Of a stretch of DNA of 63,407 nt, positions 1 to 9,183 are shown one piece after another (the first letter of the stretch is position 1; each line of letters begins with the position of its first letter). The position numbers and the translations under genes are program-made. Origin of the DNA: an uncultured Leptolyngbyaceae cyanobacterium (GTDB lineage Bacteria > Cyanobacteriota > Cyanobacteriia > Leptolyngbyales > Leptolyngbyaceae); the NCBI GenBank assembly GCA_938023035.1, contig CALIDI010000032.1, positions 1 through 63,407 of the forward strand, in the 5' to 3' direction. The notes under the pieces are model-generated. The model was not told the origin of the DNA. It did no database searches and saw only the letters and a list, made by a program, of their open reading frames with translations.

Positions 1-296
1 GGAGTCCGTTGGATGGGTGAGGCCAGGGGTGGGGGCGATCACCCCTTTGGGACATTGTCGCTCAGCATCGAACCCACCGGATGGGTAGAAACCAATAGGC
101 AGGCATTGTTTTCAGGGTGCTGCGTCGATGCTTTTGCTGCAATACCACTGGATGTTAGATCGCGATCGCCCGGTGGCTAAGTCTCTTAGGGGTAAGGGGG
201 GAGGATAGCAGCGGCCAGCGCGGGGTTCCATCTCTGGATCTGATTCCACACCCGGTGGCGACGGCTATTTACAGTGTAAGACAACGAGTCAGCCCC

Positions 297-320
297 AATA
301 AAAAGGGGGCGATCGCCCCC
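297..320 (-). terminator. Rho-independent terminator of the secreted-protein gene
   Basis: A perfect 16-bp palindrome at 305-320 (six G/C pairs around GATC, a HIP1 core) is followed on the minus strand by a run of five T. It lies about 80 bp past the stop of the minus-strand gene ending at 402. The rest of 1-401 shows no recognisable gene. Confidence 0.6.
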
Positions 321-401
321 CTCCGTTACTGTTTACCCAATCTAAATAACTAGAACAGGGTATTTAGAGACCTGAGCATCTTAGACAGATGCTTTCATCT
401 C

Positions 402-2138
402 TTAATTGTCACCACCACTGGTCGAAGTATTCGTCGAGGTATTGTTCGAGTCGTTATTCGAGGTGTTGGTTGATGAGTTGGTCGAGGTGTTATTTGACTC
501 GTTATTCGACGTATTGGTCGAAGTATTGTTCGAGTCGTTATTTGAGGTGTTGGTTGATGAGTTGGTCGAGGTGTTATTTGAGGTATCGTCATCGCTATCA
601 GGAGCATTAGGGATCTGCTTCAACCCGGTTAAACCGGGGAAGACACGACTGGGTAACCCAATCACCTGATAGGTCGAAAGTACTCTCCGTTTGCTACCCC
701 GAGCGCGAGGTCCTTTTTCACGTTCTACTACGACAATCCGACCTTTTTTATCCTGCTCGACGACAACCTGCACAGGGCGATTGACATAAACTGTGTAGGT
801 GAGGTTGCCAAAGATAACATCATCATCGCGATCGTCATCATCGCGATCGCGGCCAGAGCTACCCATTACCAACTGAGTGGGATTAAACGTCCGCACATAG
901 GTGGTATTAGCGCTGGTATTGATAAGGGTGATATTTGTGACAGCCGTTAGGGTTGTGCTCGTGGTAGTAACCACCGCGGTGCCGCCACCGGTGCTGCCAC
1001 CACTGGGTAGGGGAGCCACCGGGGTAAAGGTGGTACCGTTATTATTCACCCCAACAACAGGAGTGTAGGTGGTGAAGGTACCACCGGGACTGACATTAAA
1101 GGAAATATCCCCGGATGTCTTTCCTTCGAGCTTGTTATTTGCCTGCTCAAACTTAAACTCAGTTTGGCGGCGAGAGGTACCTGTAAAGGAAACGGAGTTG
1201 TTGCCAAAAGCGACGTAACCTGGGCCTTCACCCTTAATTTCATACTTAGTGGTCGCGTTGTTTGAGAGCGTCCCATCCTGGCGAATGGTCGCAGGGGCCG
1301 CAATGCCAATGGTAGTATCCAGTACCCCCAGGTTGCCTTCAATCTTAAACTCCTGCGTACCTCGAGTTCCAACACTTTCTACCTTAAAGTTAGTTGTTGG
1401 CCCAAAGTAGGAAATTTGCCCATTGGCAGGGTTGAGATTGGTGCCTGCGCCGGGTAAGACATTATCTCCCTTAAATTCGAATTTTACCCGCCGTCCTAGG
1501 ATAACGGGTAAGTTACCGCTGTCAGAAACAGGCCGCAGTTGCAGGTCAGAAGGTAGACCAATAAAGTCGCCGGTCAAATTAGCCGCAAAATCACCCACAC
1601 TCAAGGAACCGGTTTGGGTGGTGAAATTAGCGCTTGATTCAGTTGAGAGGGTGACCGAGGTGCTGGGGAGAAATACAAGAGGAGCTGCGCCTGTTGTCTG
1701 TGGGCTAACTAAGGTTCCTCCCTGAATAAAGGCGGGGGTGTAGGAACTGAGGGTGAAGTTAAGAGCCGCAGGCACCCCCTGAAACAGCACAGGACTGCCT
1801 GTACTGGTAAAGGCAACCCCTGACAGTCGACCTTCGAGCCTGCCGGTATCGCCAGCATTGGGTAAGCCATTGTTATCGGTATCGGTGAAGCTGCTGGCAT
1901 TGGGAATAAAGCGCGAATTGGTGGAAGTTCCATTAGGGGTCACCAAACGCAGCGTTTGCACAGCCGCATCAAATAAGACAGGCGCAGCCGTGGTGGCACT
2001 GCTACCGGGTAAGAAAAAGGCCGCTTGTCCAGAGGCTTGACCACTGGTAACTGGGATATCAGCCCGGACGGTGGGCGCGATCGCCACAGACCCAGCTAAT
2101 AAGCCTAAACAAACGGTAAACCGCATCGACTGATTCAT
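402..2138 (-). CDS. Secreted protein with Asn/Ser/Thr-repeat C-terminus, function unknown
   Basis: A 578-residue protein with no family I recognise. I chose the start at MNQSMRFTV because it gives a clean Sec signal peptide (charged start, hydrophobic stretch, cleavage near ADIP). The body is rich in Thr, Gly, Ser and Asn, which suggests beta structure, and contains a Thr/Gly-rich linker near residue 400. A short acidic/basic stretch (RDRDDDDRDD) near residue 440 precedes a small domain that ends in basic residues. The last ~60 residues are almost only Asn, Ser, Thr and Asp in a 28-residue tandem repeat, typical of a flexible surface stalk or linker. The neighbour on the same strand is an SLH porin, so an envelope or exopolymer role is likely but is inference. 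Confidence 0.8.
   Translation of the reverse strand: MNQSMRFTVCLGLLAGSVAIAPTVRADIPVTSGQASGQAAFFLPGSSATTAAPVLFDAAVQTLRLVTPNGTSTNSRFIPNASSFTDTDNNGLPNAGDTGRLEGRLSGVAFTSTGSPVLFQGVPAALNFTLSSYTPAFIQGGTLVSPQTTGAAPLVFLPSTSVTLSTESSANFTTQTGSLSVGDFAANLTGDFIGLPSDLQLRPVSDSGNLPVILGRRVKFEFKGDNVLPGAGTNLNPANGQISYFGPTTNFKVESVGTRGTQEFKIEGNLGVLDTTIGIAAPATIRQDGTLSNNATTKYEIKGEGPGYVAFGNNSVSFTGTSRRQTEFKFEQANNKLEGKTSGDISFNVSPGGTFTTYTPVVGVNNNGTTFTPVAPLPSGGSTGGGTAVVTTTSTTLTAVTNITLINTSANTTYVRTFNPTQLVMGSSGRDRDDDDRDDDVIFGNLTYTVYVNRPVQVVVEQDKKGRIVVVEREKGPRARGSKRRVLSTYQVIGLPSRVFPGLTGLKQIPNAPDSDDDTSNNTSTNSSTNTSNNDSNNTSTNTSNNESNNTSTNSSTNTSNNDSNNTSTNTSTSGGDN
423..581 (-). repeat. 84-bp tandem repeat (about 1.9 copies) encoding the Asn/Ser/Thr tail
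   Basis: The unit encodes 28 residues of S, N, T with one D and one E. It occurs once fully and once for 25 residues, with shorter sub-periods inside. On the opposite strand the repeat yields long spurious ORFs rich in Leu, Glu and Val. Copy number may vary between strains. Confidence 0.8.
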
Positions 2139-2572
2139 CACAGTAGGAATCCTCAATGTGTAGGTGAACACAAAGCTAGTAAATAGACGGCGTAGGCAGG
2201 CAGCAATTTTGAAATTTTTATCCGGATGAAGCCGTAATTAGAGAGAACTAAGTCAGCATCGGGCATCTAAGCAACCTCATCAAGTAAGCCATGCCCCGCG
2301 GTTGAGCTGGATGGGGCTACACTCCAGCCAGAGAAGCATCCCTGCAATCAACCTAGGCGGGGGATTCATCAATCAATCCCCGAGCCTAGAATTTTGAATG
2401 GAACATCACTCGCCGTCCTCACCTTAGTAGCAGTAACTACTAAGATAGAGGCCTGCCTACGGAGATGGAAAGACGACTCGTAGGCCCTTAGAAGGGTTGG
2501 CATCGGTAAAAGTTCCCGCAGGTGGCACAAGTTTATACCTTTCTGAAAGCTTTATGGAGTTAGCCTTCTTTC
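2139..2572. other. Intergenic spacer with a strong hairpin
   Basis: No gene is seen between the two minus-strand surface genes. An inverted repeat at 2353-2389 has arms CTAGGC-GGGGGATT and AATCCCC-GA-GCCTAG around an 8-nt loop. It has no T-tract on the minus strand. It could end porin transcription or stabilise the transcript, but this is not shown. Confidence 0.5.
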
Positions 2573-4306
2573 CTAGAAAGAGAACGTAGTTCTCAGAGCA
2601 CCAATGTAGATCGTGTCGTTGGCAGAATTTTGCCGCGGGTTGAATACCACAATAAAGCCAGGCGTCACGCTGATGTTGTCATTCAGGCGAATCCGGTAGA
2701 AGGCTTCCAGATGATAGGTGGCACTGGGTTGGCCCCCTGGCCCGGCCAGGAGGTTGCCGTTACTGGCAAATTCAGGAATGTTTCTGCCATTGGGGAGATC
2801 GCTGCTGGTAATGCGTGGTGGCTGACCAAAATAAAGACCGGCTAAGTTACCGCGCCCACCAAAATCTGGCAGGTTGAGGAAGGCCATCCAGTTAATGGTT
2901 TCGACATTGCCACTTTCGCCTTTGAGGCGCGAATTAGTGTAGCCGGCCCACCCCCCCAGGGTGATGCCAGGGTTAATGCGCCAAGAGGCGGTTAAGCCAA
3001 CCGCATTGGTGTGGATAGGGGCACGCCCTGTAAAGGGATGGGCGATCGCCAACTGGTCATCTCCGACAGAAGTCCCGAGCGTTCCCAGGGGCGAGTAGGC
3101 ATTGACATACTGCAGGGCCAGGTCAATCGTTTCGGTCGGGGCAAAGGTTAACTGAGCACCCAGGGCATTTCCCCCCAGGCGGCTACCAAACAGACCGCCA
3201 TTTTCTGGATCATTGGCCCGGTTTGCAAAGTAAACCCCTTGCAAGCTCAAGGCCGGTGCAATTTGCCAGTCAAAACCGGCCCCAGCGCCACTGCCATTAA
3301 TGTTGATGATTGGGTTGCGTTGAGCAAAGAAAGAAAGTGGCCCCTGGCCGGCGCTTTCAATGCGGTTGGCTCCCCGGAAAACATTCACCATATTCACCCC
3401 AACGGGGCCAGCAATCACAGCTAGGTTATTGGCCACCAGATGTCGATAGGTGAGGTCACTCAGTACAACATTGCTGTTGGTATCGCCGGTATAGCCCAGT
3501 CGCACATCGTTGGTCAGTTGCAGAGAACCAAAGGTGCTGCCCGTACCGGCCTGCAAGCCCGTAAACAACAGGCCGCGATCGCTCAACTGAGTCAACAAGC
3601 TCAACTGGACGTTGGTAATCACATTGACCTGATCCGCATCATCCCGAAAGTTAAAGCCTGCCAGGGTCACATCACCAGCGCTCCGCCCCTGGATCCCCAC
3701 AATGGCTTGCCCAAAAAGCTTAGTCGTGGTCGAAAATTGTTGCTTTTCCAGCGTTGTCGTCCGGGCTTCTAGCGCATCGACCCGGCCTCTGAGTGTCGCT
3801 AACTCAGCGCTAAACTCTTGCTGCAAGCGGCGAATTGCATCCAGGTCTTCTTTTTTAAGAAAATTAGAACTGTTGGCAGTCAAGATTTGAGTGATGCGAT
3901 CTAAGCAAGCATTTAACCCTGCCGCAAATTCATAGCGGGTGATGGCCTGATTGCCACGAAAACTGCGGTCGGGATAACCCGCAATGCATCCATACCGCTC
4001 TACTAGAGACTGTAACGCCTGAAAGGCCCAGTCTGTCGGGCGGACATCGGTAAGCTGAGAAACCGATGTGACTTGATCCATTCCCAGGGTGTCAAGTCCT
4101 GGATTGACCTGTGAAAGCTCAGCAACAGCGATCGGCGGTGTTGCTGTTTCGGTTTCCACCTCCGCAGAAGCGGGGGTGGGCGCGATCGCCCCAGCCACCA
4201 TAAAAATCCCCAACACTGACAGGGGCAGCATTGGGGTAACGTATTGAAACACTTTGAATCGTGATGCTTTTAATAAGTTCTCTCGATTCTGAGAATTTTT
4301 TCGCAT
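2573..4306 (-). CDS. SLH-domain OprB-type outer-membrane porin (iron uptake porin family)
   Basis: The 577-residue protein has the standard layout of cyanobacterial major porins (SomA/SomB-like). A long signal peptide ends near ASAEVE. One SLH domain spans about residues 70-130 (core DVRPTDWAFQALQSLVERYG, then GYPDRSFRG) and anchors the protein to the peptidoglycan polymer. A short coiled coil follows (ELATLRGRVDALEART). The rest is an OprB-like beta-barrel ending in Phe (TTFSF), the usual outer-membrane insertion signal. It should form a passive channel for small solutes or inorganic ions; related proteins are linked to iron uptake. The start at MRKNSQ is preferred over an in-frame codon six residues upstream because it gives the shorter, typical signal. 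Confidence 0.9.
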   Translation of the reverse strand: MRKNSQNRENLLKASRFKVFQYVTPMLPLSVLGIFMVAGAIAPTPASAEVETETATPPIAVAELSQVNPGLDTLGMDQVTSVSQLTDVRPTDWAFQALQSLVERYGCIAGYPDRSFRGNQAITRYEFAAGLNACLDRITQILTANSSNFLKKEDLDAIRRLQQEFSAELATLRGRVDALEARTTTLEKQQFSTTTKLFGQAIVGIQGRSAGDVTLAGFNFRDDADQVNVITNVQLSLLTQLSDRGLLFTGLQAGTGSTFGSLQLTNDVRLGYTGDTNSNVVLSDLTYRHLVANNLAVIAGPVGVNMVNVFRGANRIESAGQGPLSFFAQRNPIININGSGAGAGFDWQIAPALSLQGVYFANRANDPENGGLFGSRLGGNALGAQLTFAPTETIDLALQYVNAYSPLGTLGTSVGDDQLAIAHPFTGRAPIHTNAVGLTASWRINPGITLGGWAGYTNSRLKGESGNVETINWMAFLNLPDFGGRGNLAGLYFGQPPRITSSDLPNGRNIPEFASNGNLLAGPGGQPSATYHLEAFYRIRLNDNISVTPGFIVVFNPRQNSANDTIYIGALRTTFSF

Positions 4307-4729
4307 AATCAACTCCTTCACCAAGGCCAGTTTATTGCTTGAGTTCAGTCAGCTTGCGATCGCCCTAAACAGCCAGATTTGGCAAATGAAACCTTCCAGC
4401 CCAGACCGGTTGCTTGACCTGTCGAGAAAGACAGGCTCTGAGTCGGGTCGGGTTTAGGGTAACTGACTCCTGTTATTCTTCAAAAACGACACCCCCATTA
4501 CCTGAGAAATGCCCACAGAAAGATGCCGACCGCTGATAGGAGCTACCCTAGCAAAAGGCACTCCTCGCCCAAACTGAGGACAAGGATAACTCAACAAGCG
4601 GTACGACTCGCCAGTGATTGGCTAAATCAAGAACATGGACGCCTAGCGCTTCCAGAAGTTCCTGGCTCTGTTAAGGTTCCCCAGATTGATCAATACCCAT
4701 CAGGATTTCTTAGAAAAGCTTTGCAATTT

Positions 4730-4866
4730 GGGTGCATGGCACTTTTGCCCTCACCCTCAATCCCGCTCCCAATTTGGGAGAGAGACTTTGAGACGGCTCG
4801 CCTCCCCTTCGCCCAGGTTGGGAGAAGGGCCTAGGGGATGAAGGCCTGCAAAGGTGATAGGCTCTC
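4730..4866. mobile_element. MITE-like element, copy A (137 bp)
   Basis: One of six related copies in this window. It begins GGGTGCATGGCAC and ends with GCTCTC, the mirror image of copy B. It contains the hairpin around CTCCCAATTTGGGAG and a second one around CCCAGGTTGGGAGAAGG. The flanks TGCAATTT and TGTAATTC match at 6 of 8 bases and may be a decayed target duplication. Confidence 0.75.
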
Positions 4867-5437
4867 TGTAATTCTAAAAACACGCCTGAGAAAAGAAATC
4901 TTTTACAGATTCATCTGAAATTAGCTTGGGGTCGGGGAATGGGGTGCTGCGAGAAAATCGCCCTCACCATACAGGTTAAGACACCTTCGCATCCACAAAC
5001 CTTTGTCACGCTTTCTTTTCGCCCCTGTTTCCTGTCATCTATTCCCTATCTACTGCATACATCTCAAGGATCTTTCTTTATTCTTTAGGGTAGCGCTCAT
5101 TCAGGGGCAACTGGGATACAAGGCCCAGATTTTTGAACCGCAAGTCAGGTCAGCCATATAGACTAACCTATAGCTTTTATGAGAAACATTGATTTTAAGT
5201 GATACTTCTTGTGCCCTATGCTTTTTATAGAGGGTTTGTTCTTGTCATTGCCAAGGCCATCTCCGGTGAGACAATGGTGACTAGTCAGCGCTCACATTCG
5301 GCATTCGAGTGATTCGTCTTGCTCTGAGCTAACTGGTTAAGGTGATGCTTAAAGCCGTTACCCCTGTTCACAGTTCTGTGCAGTAGCACCCTTGGCCACT
5401 GGGTGAGTTGTGCGCTGTGTTGTTTTTCGCCATTCCA

Positions 5438-5467
5438 TTTTCTTTGTAGTCCTTTTCTTTGTAGTCT
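5438..5467 (+). repeat. 15-bp tandem direct repeat in the ndhF3 leader
   Basis: TTTTCTTTGTAGTCC occurs twice head to tail, the second with a final T, ending 15 bp before the ndhF3 start codon. It lies in the 5' leader or promoter and could bind a regulator. It could equally be a slippage product. Confidence 0.6.
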
Positions 5468-5482
5468 TACAGGTGAAGCTGC

Positions 5483-7324
5483 ATGGCTCAATTTTTGCTA
5501 CACACTGTTTGGCTGATTCCCTGCTACGCGATCTCGGGGGCGGTTCTATCAGCCCTCTGGTCTCCTGCACTGATTCGGCGAACCGGCCCGCGCCCAGCAG
5601 GCTATATCAATTTAGGCATGACTTTTCTGGCTTTTCTTCATAGTCTGTTGGTGTTTCCGATGGTTTGGCATCAGCCAGCAGAGTATGTTTCGCTGCCTTG
5701 GGTAGAGGTGGCAGGCTTAGATTTAAGCTTACCCATTGAAATTTCAGCGGTAACCGTAGGTGCTAGCCTGGTTGTTACCGGCCTTAACTTACTTGGACAA
5801 ATTTACGCGGTGGGTTACCTGGAAATGGACTGGGGCTGGTCGCGGTTTTTCTCCCTACTAGCCTTATTTGAAGCTGGGATGTGTAGCCTGGCGTTTTGCA
5901 ACTCCTTATTTTTCAGCTATATCGTCCTCGAAATTTTGACCCTGGGTACCTACCTAATTGTGGGAACCTGGTATAACCAGTCTCTGGTGGTGACCGGTGC
6001 CCGCGATGCCTTTTTAACTAAGCGGGTGGGGGACTTGTTCTTGCTGATGGGGGTTTTGGCTATCTACCCCTTGGCGGGAACCTGGGATTTTGATCGGTTG
6101 GCTCACTGGGCGGAAACGGCAAATGTGAACGCTACTACGATCACGCTTGTGGGTCTGGCGTTAATGGCGGGGCCAATGGGTAAATGTGCCCAGTTTCCCT
6201 TGCATTTGTGGTTGGATGAAGCGATGGAAGGCCCGGTTCCCAGCACGGTTTTGCGAAACTCGGTGGTGGTGGCGACGGGAGCCTGGGTGCTGATCAAACT
6301 TGAACCGGTGCTGGCGCTCTCTCCTGTGGTGCTAGCGGTCATGATGGCGGTCGGGGCGTTGACGGCTCTGGGCGGCACCCTCATTGCGATCGCCCAGATT
6401 GACGTTAAGCGCGCTCTATCCTACTCAGTCAGTGCCTACATGGGGTTGGTGTTTGTTGCAGTAGCTACTGGCCAGACTGATGCGGCTTTATTGCTAATTC
6501 TGAGCCATGCCTTGGCCCAGGGCTTGCTGGTTATGAGTACTGGCTCAATTGTGTTGAATAACATTACTCAAGATCTCACCCAATTGGGGGGATTGTGGAG
6601 CCGTCGCCCGATTTCAGGCCTGTGCTATCTAGTGGGTACGGTTGGATTGGTCGGCTTACCTCCCTTGGGAGGCTTTTGGGCCTTGCTAAAACTGGCTGAC
6701 GGCCTGTGGAACACCCATCCTTGGTGGGTGGGCCTGCTGCTAGTAGTGAATGGATTAACGACATTTAGTTTGGTGCGCGAGTTCGGGCTAATTTTTGCTG
6801 GTTCACCTAAGCCGATGACAGAGCGATCGCCGGAAAATTTCTGGCTGATTACCCTGCCGATGCTGCTGCTGGCAGGTTTTACCTTACATCTGCCAATGAT
6901 TTTGCAAAGCCTTGCGCTGTTGCCTAGTTGGGCGGCCTTAAACAAAGATGTGGCGTTGTTGCTTCTTTGGTCGAGCGTGTTTGGCGGTGGTATTGGGGCT
7001 GTTGTTTATGTCGGGCAAGCCATTCCAAAGCCAATCGAGTTGCCATGGAAGCCGCTTCAGTCCTTTTTTGCTTACGATCTCTACACTCCGCAGCTCTACC
7101 GCTCTAGTATTGTCTTTTGTGTGGATTGGGCCTCGCGCCTGAGTGATTGGTTTGATCGCCAAATTATTGACGGGGCGGTGAATTTGGTTGGGTTGGCGTC
7201 GGTGTTAAGTGGTGAAACATTGAAGTACAGTAACTCTGGGCAGGGGCAATTTTATGTTCTAACGATTACTTTGGGGTTAGCCGCGATCGCCCTAAGCATT
7301 AGTTGGGCTTTTATCTGGCATTGA
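5483..7324 (+). CDS. ndhF3: NAD(P)H dehydrogenase subunit NdhF3 (NDH-1MS CO2-uptake complex)
   Basis: A 613-residue polytopic membrane protein of the NuoL/NdhF proton-pumping family, starting MAQFLLHTVWL. The conserved transporter core is seen as KRVGDLFLLMG and GKCAQFPLHLWLDEAMEGPV, followed by KRALSYSVSAYMGL. Length and sequence fit the short NdhF3/NdhF4 class rather than respiratory NdhF1. The next genes are ndhD3, cupA and a fasciclin-type cupS, the order of the low-CO2-inducible high-affinity CO2-uptake operon, so type 3 is assigned. In thylakoids this module couples electron flow and proton translocation to conversion of CO2 to bicarbonate. The gap to ndhD3 is about 100 bp. Confidence 0.93.
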   Translation: MAQFLLHTVWLIPCYAISGAVLSALWSPALIRRTGPRPAGYINLGMTFLAFLHSLLVFPMVWHQPAEYVSLPWVEVAGLDLSLPIEISAVTVGASLVVTGLNLLGQIYAVGYLEMDWGWSRFFSLLALFEAGMCSLAFCNSLFFSYIVLEILTLGTYLIVGTWYNQSLVVTGARDAFLTKRVGDLFLLMGVLAIYPLAGTWDFDRLAHWAETANVNATTITLVGLALMAGPMGKCAQFPLHLWLDEAMEGPVPSTVLRNSVVVATGAWVLIKLEPVLALSPVVLAVMMAVGALTALGGTLIAIAQIDVKRALSYSVSAYMGLVFVAVATGQTDAALLLILSHALAQGLLVMSTGSIVLNNITQDLTQLGGLWSRRPISGLCYLVGTVGLVGLPPLGGFWALLKLADGLWNTHPWWVGLLLVVNGLTTFSLVREFGLIFAGSPKPMTERSPENFWLITLPMLLLAGFTLHLPMILQSLALLPSWAALNKDVALLLLWSSVFGGGIGAVVYVGQAIPKPIELPWKPLQSFFAYDLYTPQLYRSSIVFCVDWASRLSDWFDRQIIDGAVNLVGLASVLSGETLKYSNSGQGQFYVLTITLGLAAIALSISWAFIWH

Positions 7325-7425
7325 CTTTCAGGCGTGAGGGCTGTATTGCCTGACATGTCACTGGATAGTGATGCATCTTTTCTTGATCTCCTCCTGACTC
7401 ACTCACCTGCTGACTTCTTATTACC

Positions 7426-8931
7426 ATGCTAAGTACACTGATTTGGTTTCCCTTTTTAGGAGCGATCGCGATCGCCCTCCTGCCGCCCCGTCCACTCAAA
7501 CTGGTGGCATTAGCCATCAGCGGTTTTGTTTTGTTGTGGAATGTGTGGATTGTGACCCAATTTGACTCCACCACTCCGCTATTACAACTTCAGGAATATT
7601 TACCCTGGCTGGAAACCTTGGGTCTCAATTACCAGTTGGGGGTAGATGGTCTGTCGCTACCGTTATTGCTGCTGAATAGCCTTTTAACCTGGATTGCGAT
7701 TTACAGCAGTCAAGAACAAACTGAGCGTCCCCGTCTGTTTTACAGCCTGATTCTGCTGGTGAGCGGGGCTGTGGCCGGAGCCTTGTTGGCGCAGAATTTG
7801 CTGCTCTTTTTCCTGTTCTATGAGGTCGAGTTAGTTCCCTTCTACCTGTTGATTTCTATCTGGGGTGGAGAAAAGTGCAACTATGCTGCTATGAAGTTTT
7901 TGCTGTACACAGCGCTTTCGGGGGCGCTGATTCTGCTGGCCTTTCTCGGTCTGGTCTGGCTGCAAGGGGCAGGCAGTTTTGCCTATGAGGCGGCGATGGG
8001 TGACACTCTGCCATTGTGGATTCAGTTGGTATTGTTGGGTTTGGTGCTGGTTGGATTTGGCATTAAAATTCCGCTGGTGCCTTTGCATACCTGGTTGCCC
8101 GATACCTATGTTGCGGCTTCTGCCCCCGTTGCGATTTTGCTCGGTGGCGTGCTGGCAAAACTGGGTGCTTACGGGATTTTCCGGTTTGGGTTAGGGCTGT
8201 TCCCGATGGCCTGGGCAAACTTGGCACCGGTGCTGGCAACCTGGGCGACGGTGAGTGTGCTATACGGTGCGACTGTGGCGATCGCCCAAAAAGATATTAA
8301 GCGTATGGTTGCTTACAGTTCTATTGGCCATATGGGCTACATCCTCTTAGGTGGGTCTGCCCTAACGGCCCTCAGTCTCGTAGGAGCGATTGCTCAGATG
8401 GTGGCCCACGGCTTGATTTTGGCAATCTTGTTTCACCTCGTCGGTGTAATTGAAACCAAAGTCGGCACCCGTGAACTGGATGTATTAAATGGCTTGATGA
8501 ACCCGATTCGGGGCTTGCCCCTCGTCAGTGCCCTATTGATTTTGGGTGGCATGGCTAGTGCTGGCATTCCTGGCTTAGTTGGCTTCGTTTCTGAATTTCT
8601 AGTTTTCCAGGGGAGCTATGCTGTGTTTCCTTTGCAAACCCTCCTTTGCGTCGTAGGGACGGGCCTGACTGCTGTTTATTTTGTTATCTTGCTCAACCGC
8701 ACTTGCTTCGGCAAATTGGACAATGCGATCGCCTACTTCCCCAAAGTCGAATGGCGGGAGCGGGTTCCTGCCTTGATTCTGGCAATCATTATTTTCTTCC
8801 TGGGTATTCAACCTGCCTGGCTTGTCCGCTGGAGTGAATCGACTAGTACTCTAATGGTTGCAGCGGCCACACCAAGCCTGACTCAACCAGCACTCGCCCA
8901 AGCAGCGCAAATTGCCAAGGTGCAGAAATAA
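7426..8931 (+). CDS. ndhD3: NAD(P)H dehydrogenase subunit NdhD3 (NDH-1MS)
   Basis: A 501-residue NuoM/NdhD-family antiporter-like subunit with about 14 predicted membrane helices. Family signatures include FFLFYEVELVPFYLLISIWG (helix 5 with its key Glu), KIPLVPLHTWLPDTYVAA, and AQKDIKRMVAYSSIGHMGY. It pairs with NdhF3 in the membrane arm that carries CupA. The start ATG gives a hydrophobic first helix (MLSTLIWFPFLGAIAIALLP). The tail is Ala/Gln-rich and ends QIAKVQK. Position within the operon fixes the paralogue as D3. Confidence 0.93.
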   Translation: MLSTLIWFPFLGAIAIALLPPRPLKLVALAISGFVLLWNVWIVTQFDSTTPLLQLQEYLPWLETLGLNYQLGVDGLSLPLLLLNSLLTWIAIYSSQEQTERPRLFYSLILLVSGAVAGALLAQNLLLFFLFYEVELVPFYLLISIWGGEKCNYAAMKFLLYTALSGALILLAFLGLVWLQGAGSFAYEAAMGDTLPLWIQLVLLGLVLVGFGIKIPLVPLHTWLPDTYVAASAPVAILLGGVLAKLGAYGIFRFGLGLFPMAWANLAPVLATWATVSVLYGATVAIAQKDIKRMVAYSSIGHMGYILLGGSALTALSLVGAIAQMVAHGLILAILFHLVGVIETKVGTRELDVLNGLMNPIRGLPLVSALLILGGMASAGIPGLVGFVSEFLVFQGSYAVFPLQTLLCVVGTGLTAVYFVILLNRTCFGKLDNAIAYFPKVEWRERVPALILAIIIFFLGIQPAWLVRWSESTSTLMVAAATPSLTQPALAQAAQIAKVQK

Positions 8932-9183
8932 TGGAGAGATGCGATCGCAGAGTAAGGAGGAAACCGCTTTCCCAACTTGACTCCTTTTCTCACCTATATT
9001 CTTCCCACGGCACTGCTGAACGTAGGGATGCATTGCCCTCATTCCCTTTCTTGAGCGATTTGCTGCCCTCTCCTTTTAGGAGAGCGCTAGGGTGAGGGCG
9101 AACTAGGTGATTCCTATTCCTATTCAGATTCAGTAACGTCCTTGCCCCTTCTTCTCTTTCTTACCTTTCCACCTGTATTTGCC

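Larger units (their letters stand above)
4307..5482. other. Long spacer between the porin gene and the ndhF3 operon
   Basis: About 1.2 kb without a convincing gene. It carries the divergent promoters, one copy of the 137-bp dispersed element (4730-4866) and a direct repeat just before ndhF3 (5438-5467). In other cyanobacteria the operon is repressed by NdhR/CcmR. I looked for its TCAATG-N10-ATCAAT motif and found only an isolated CATTGA at 5187, so no operator is called. Confidence 0.5.

Noticed and set aside
389-669. Leu/Glu/Val-rich and Ser/Arg/Tyr-rich ORFs opposite the tail of the first gene
   Set aside because: Shadows of the Asn/Ser/Thr tandem repeat on the coding strand.
5180-5225. 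NdhR-type operator and sigma-70 promoter upstream of ndhF3
   Set aside because: A single CATTGA half-site and a TTGATT...TATGCT pair with a 22-bp spacer; too weak.
8990-9100. Possible seventh copy of the MITE-like element in the ndhD3-cupA spacer
   Set aside because: Only a CCCTCTCC...GGAGAG hairpin and GGGTGAGGGC are shared; the termini are missing, so it was not counted.
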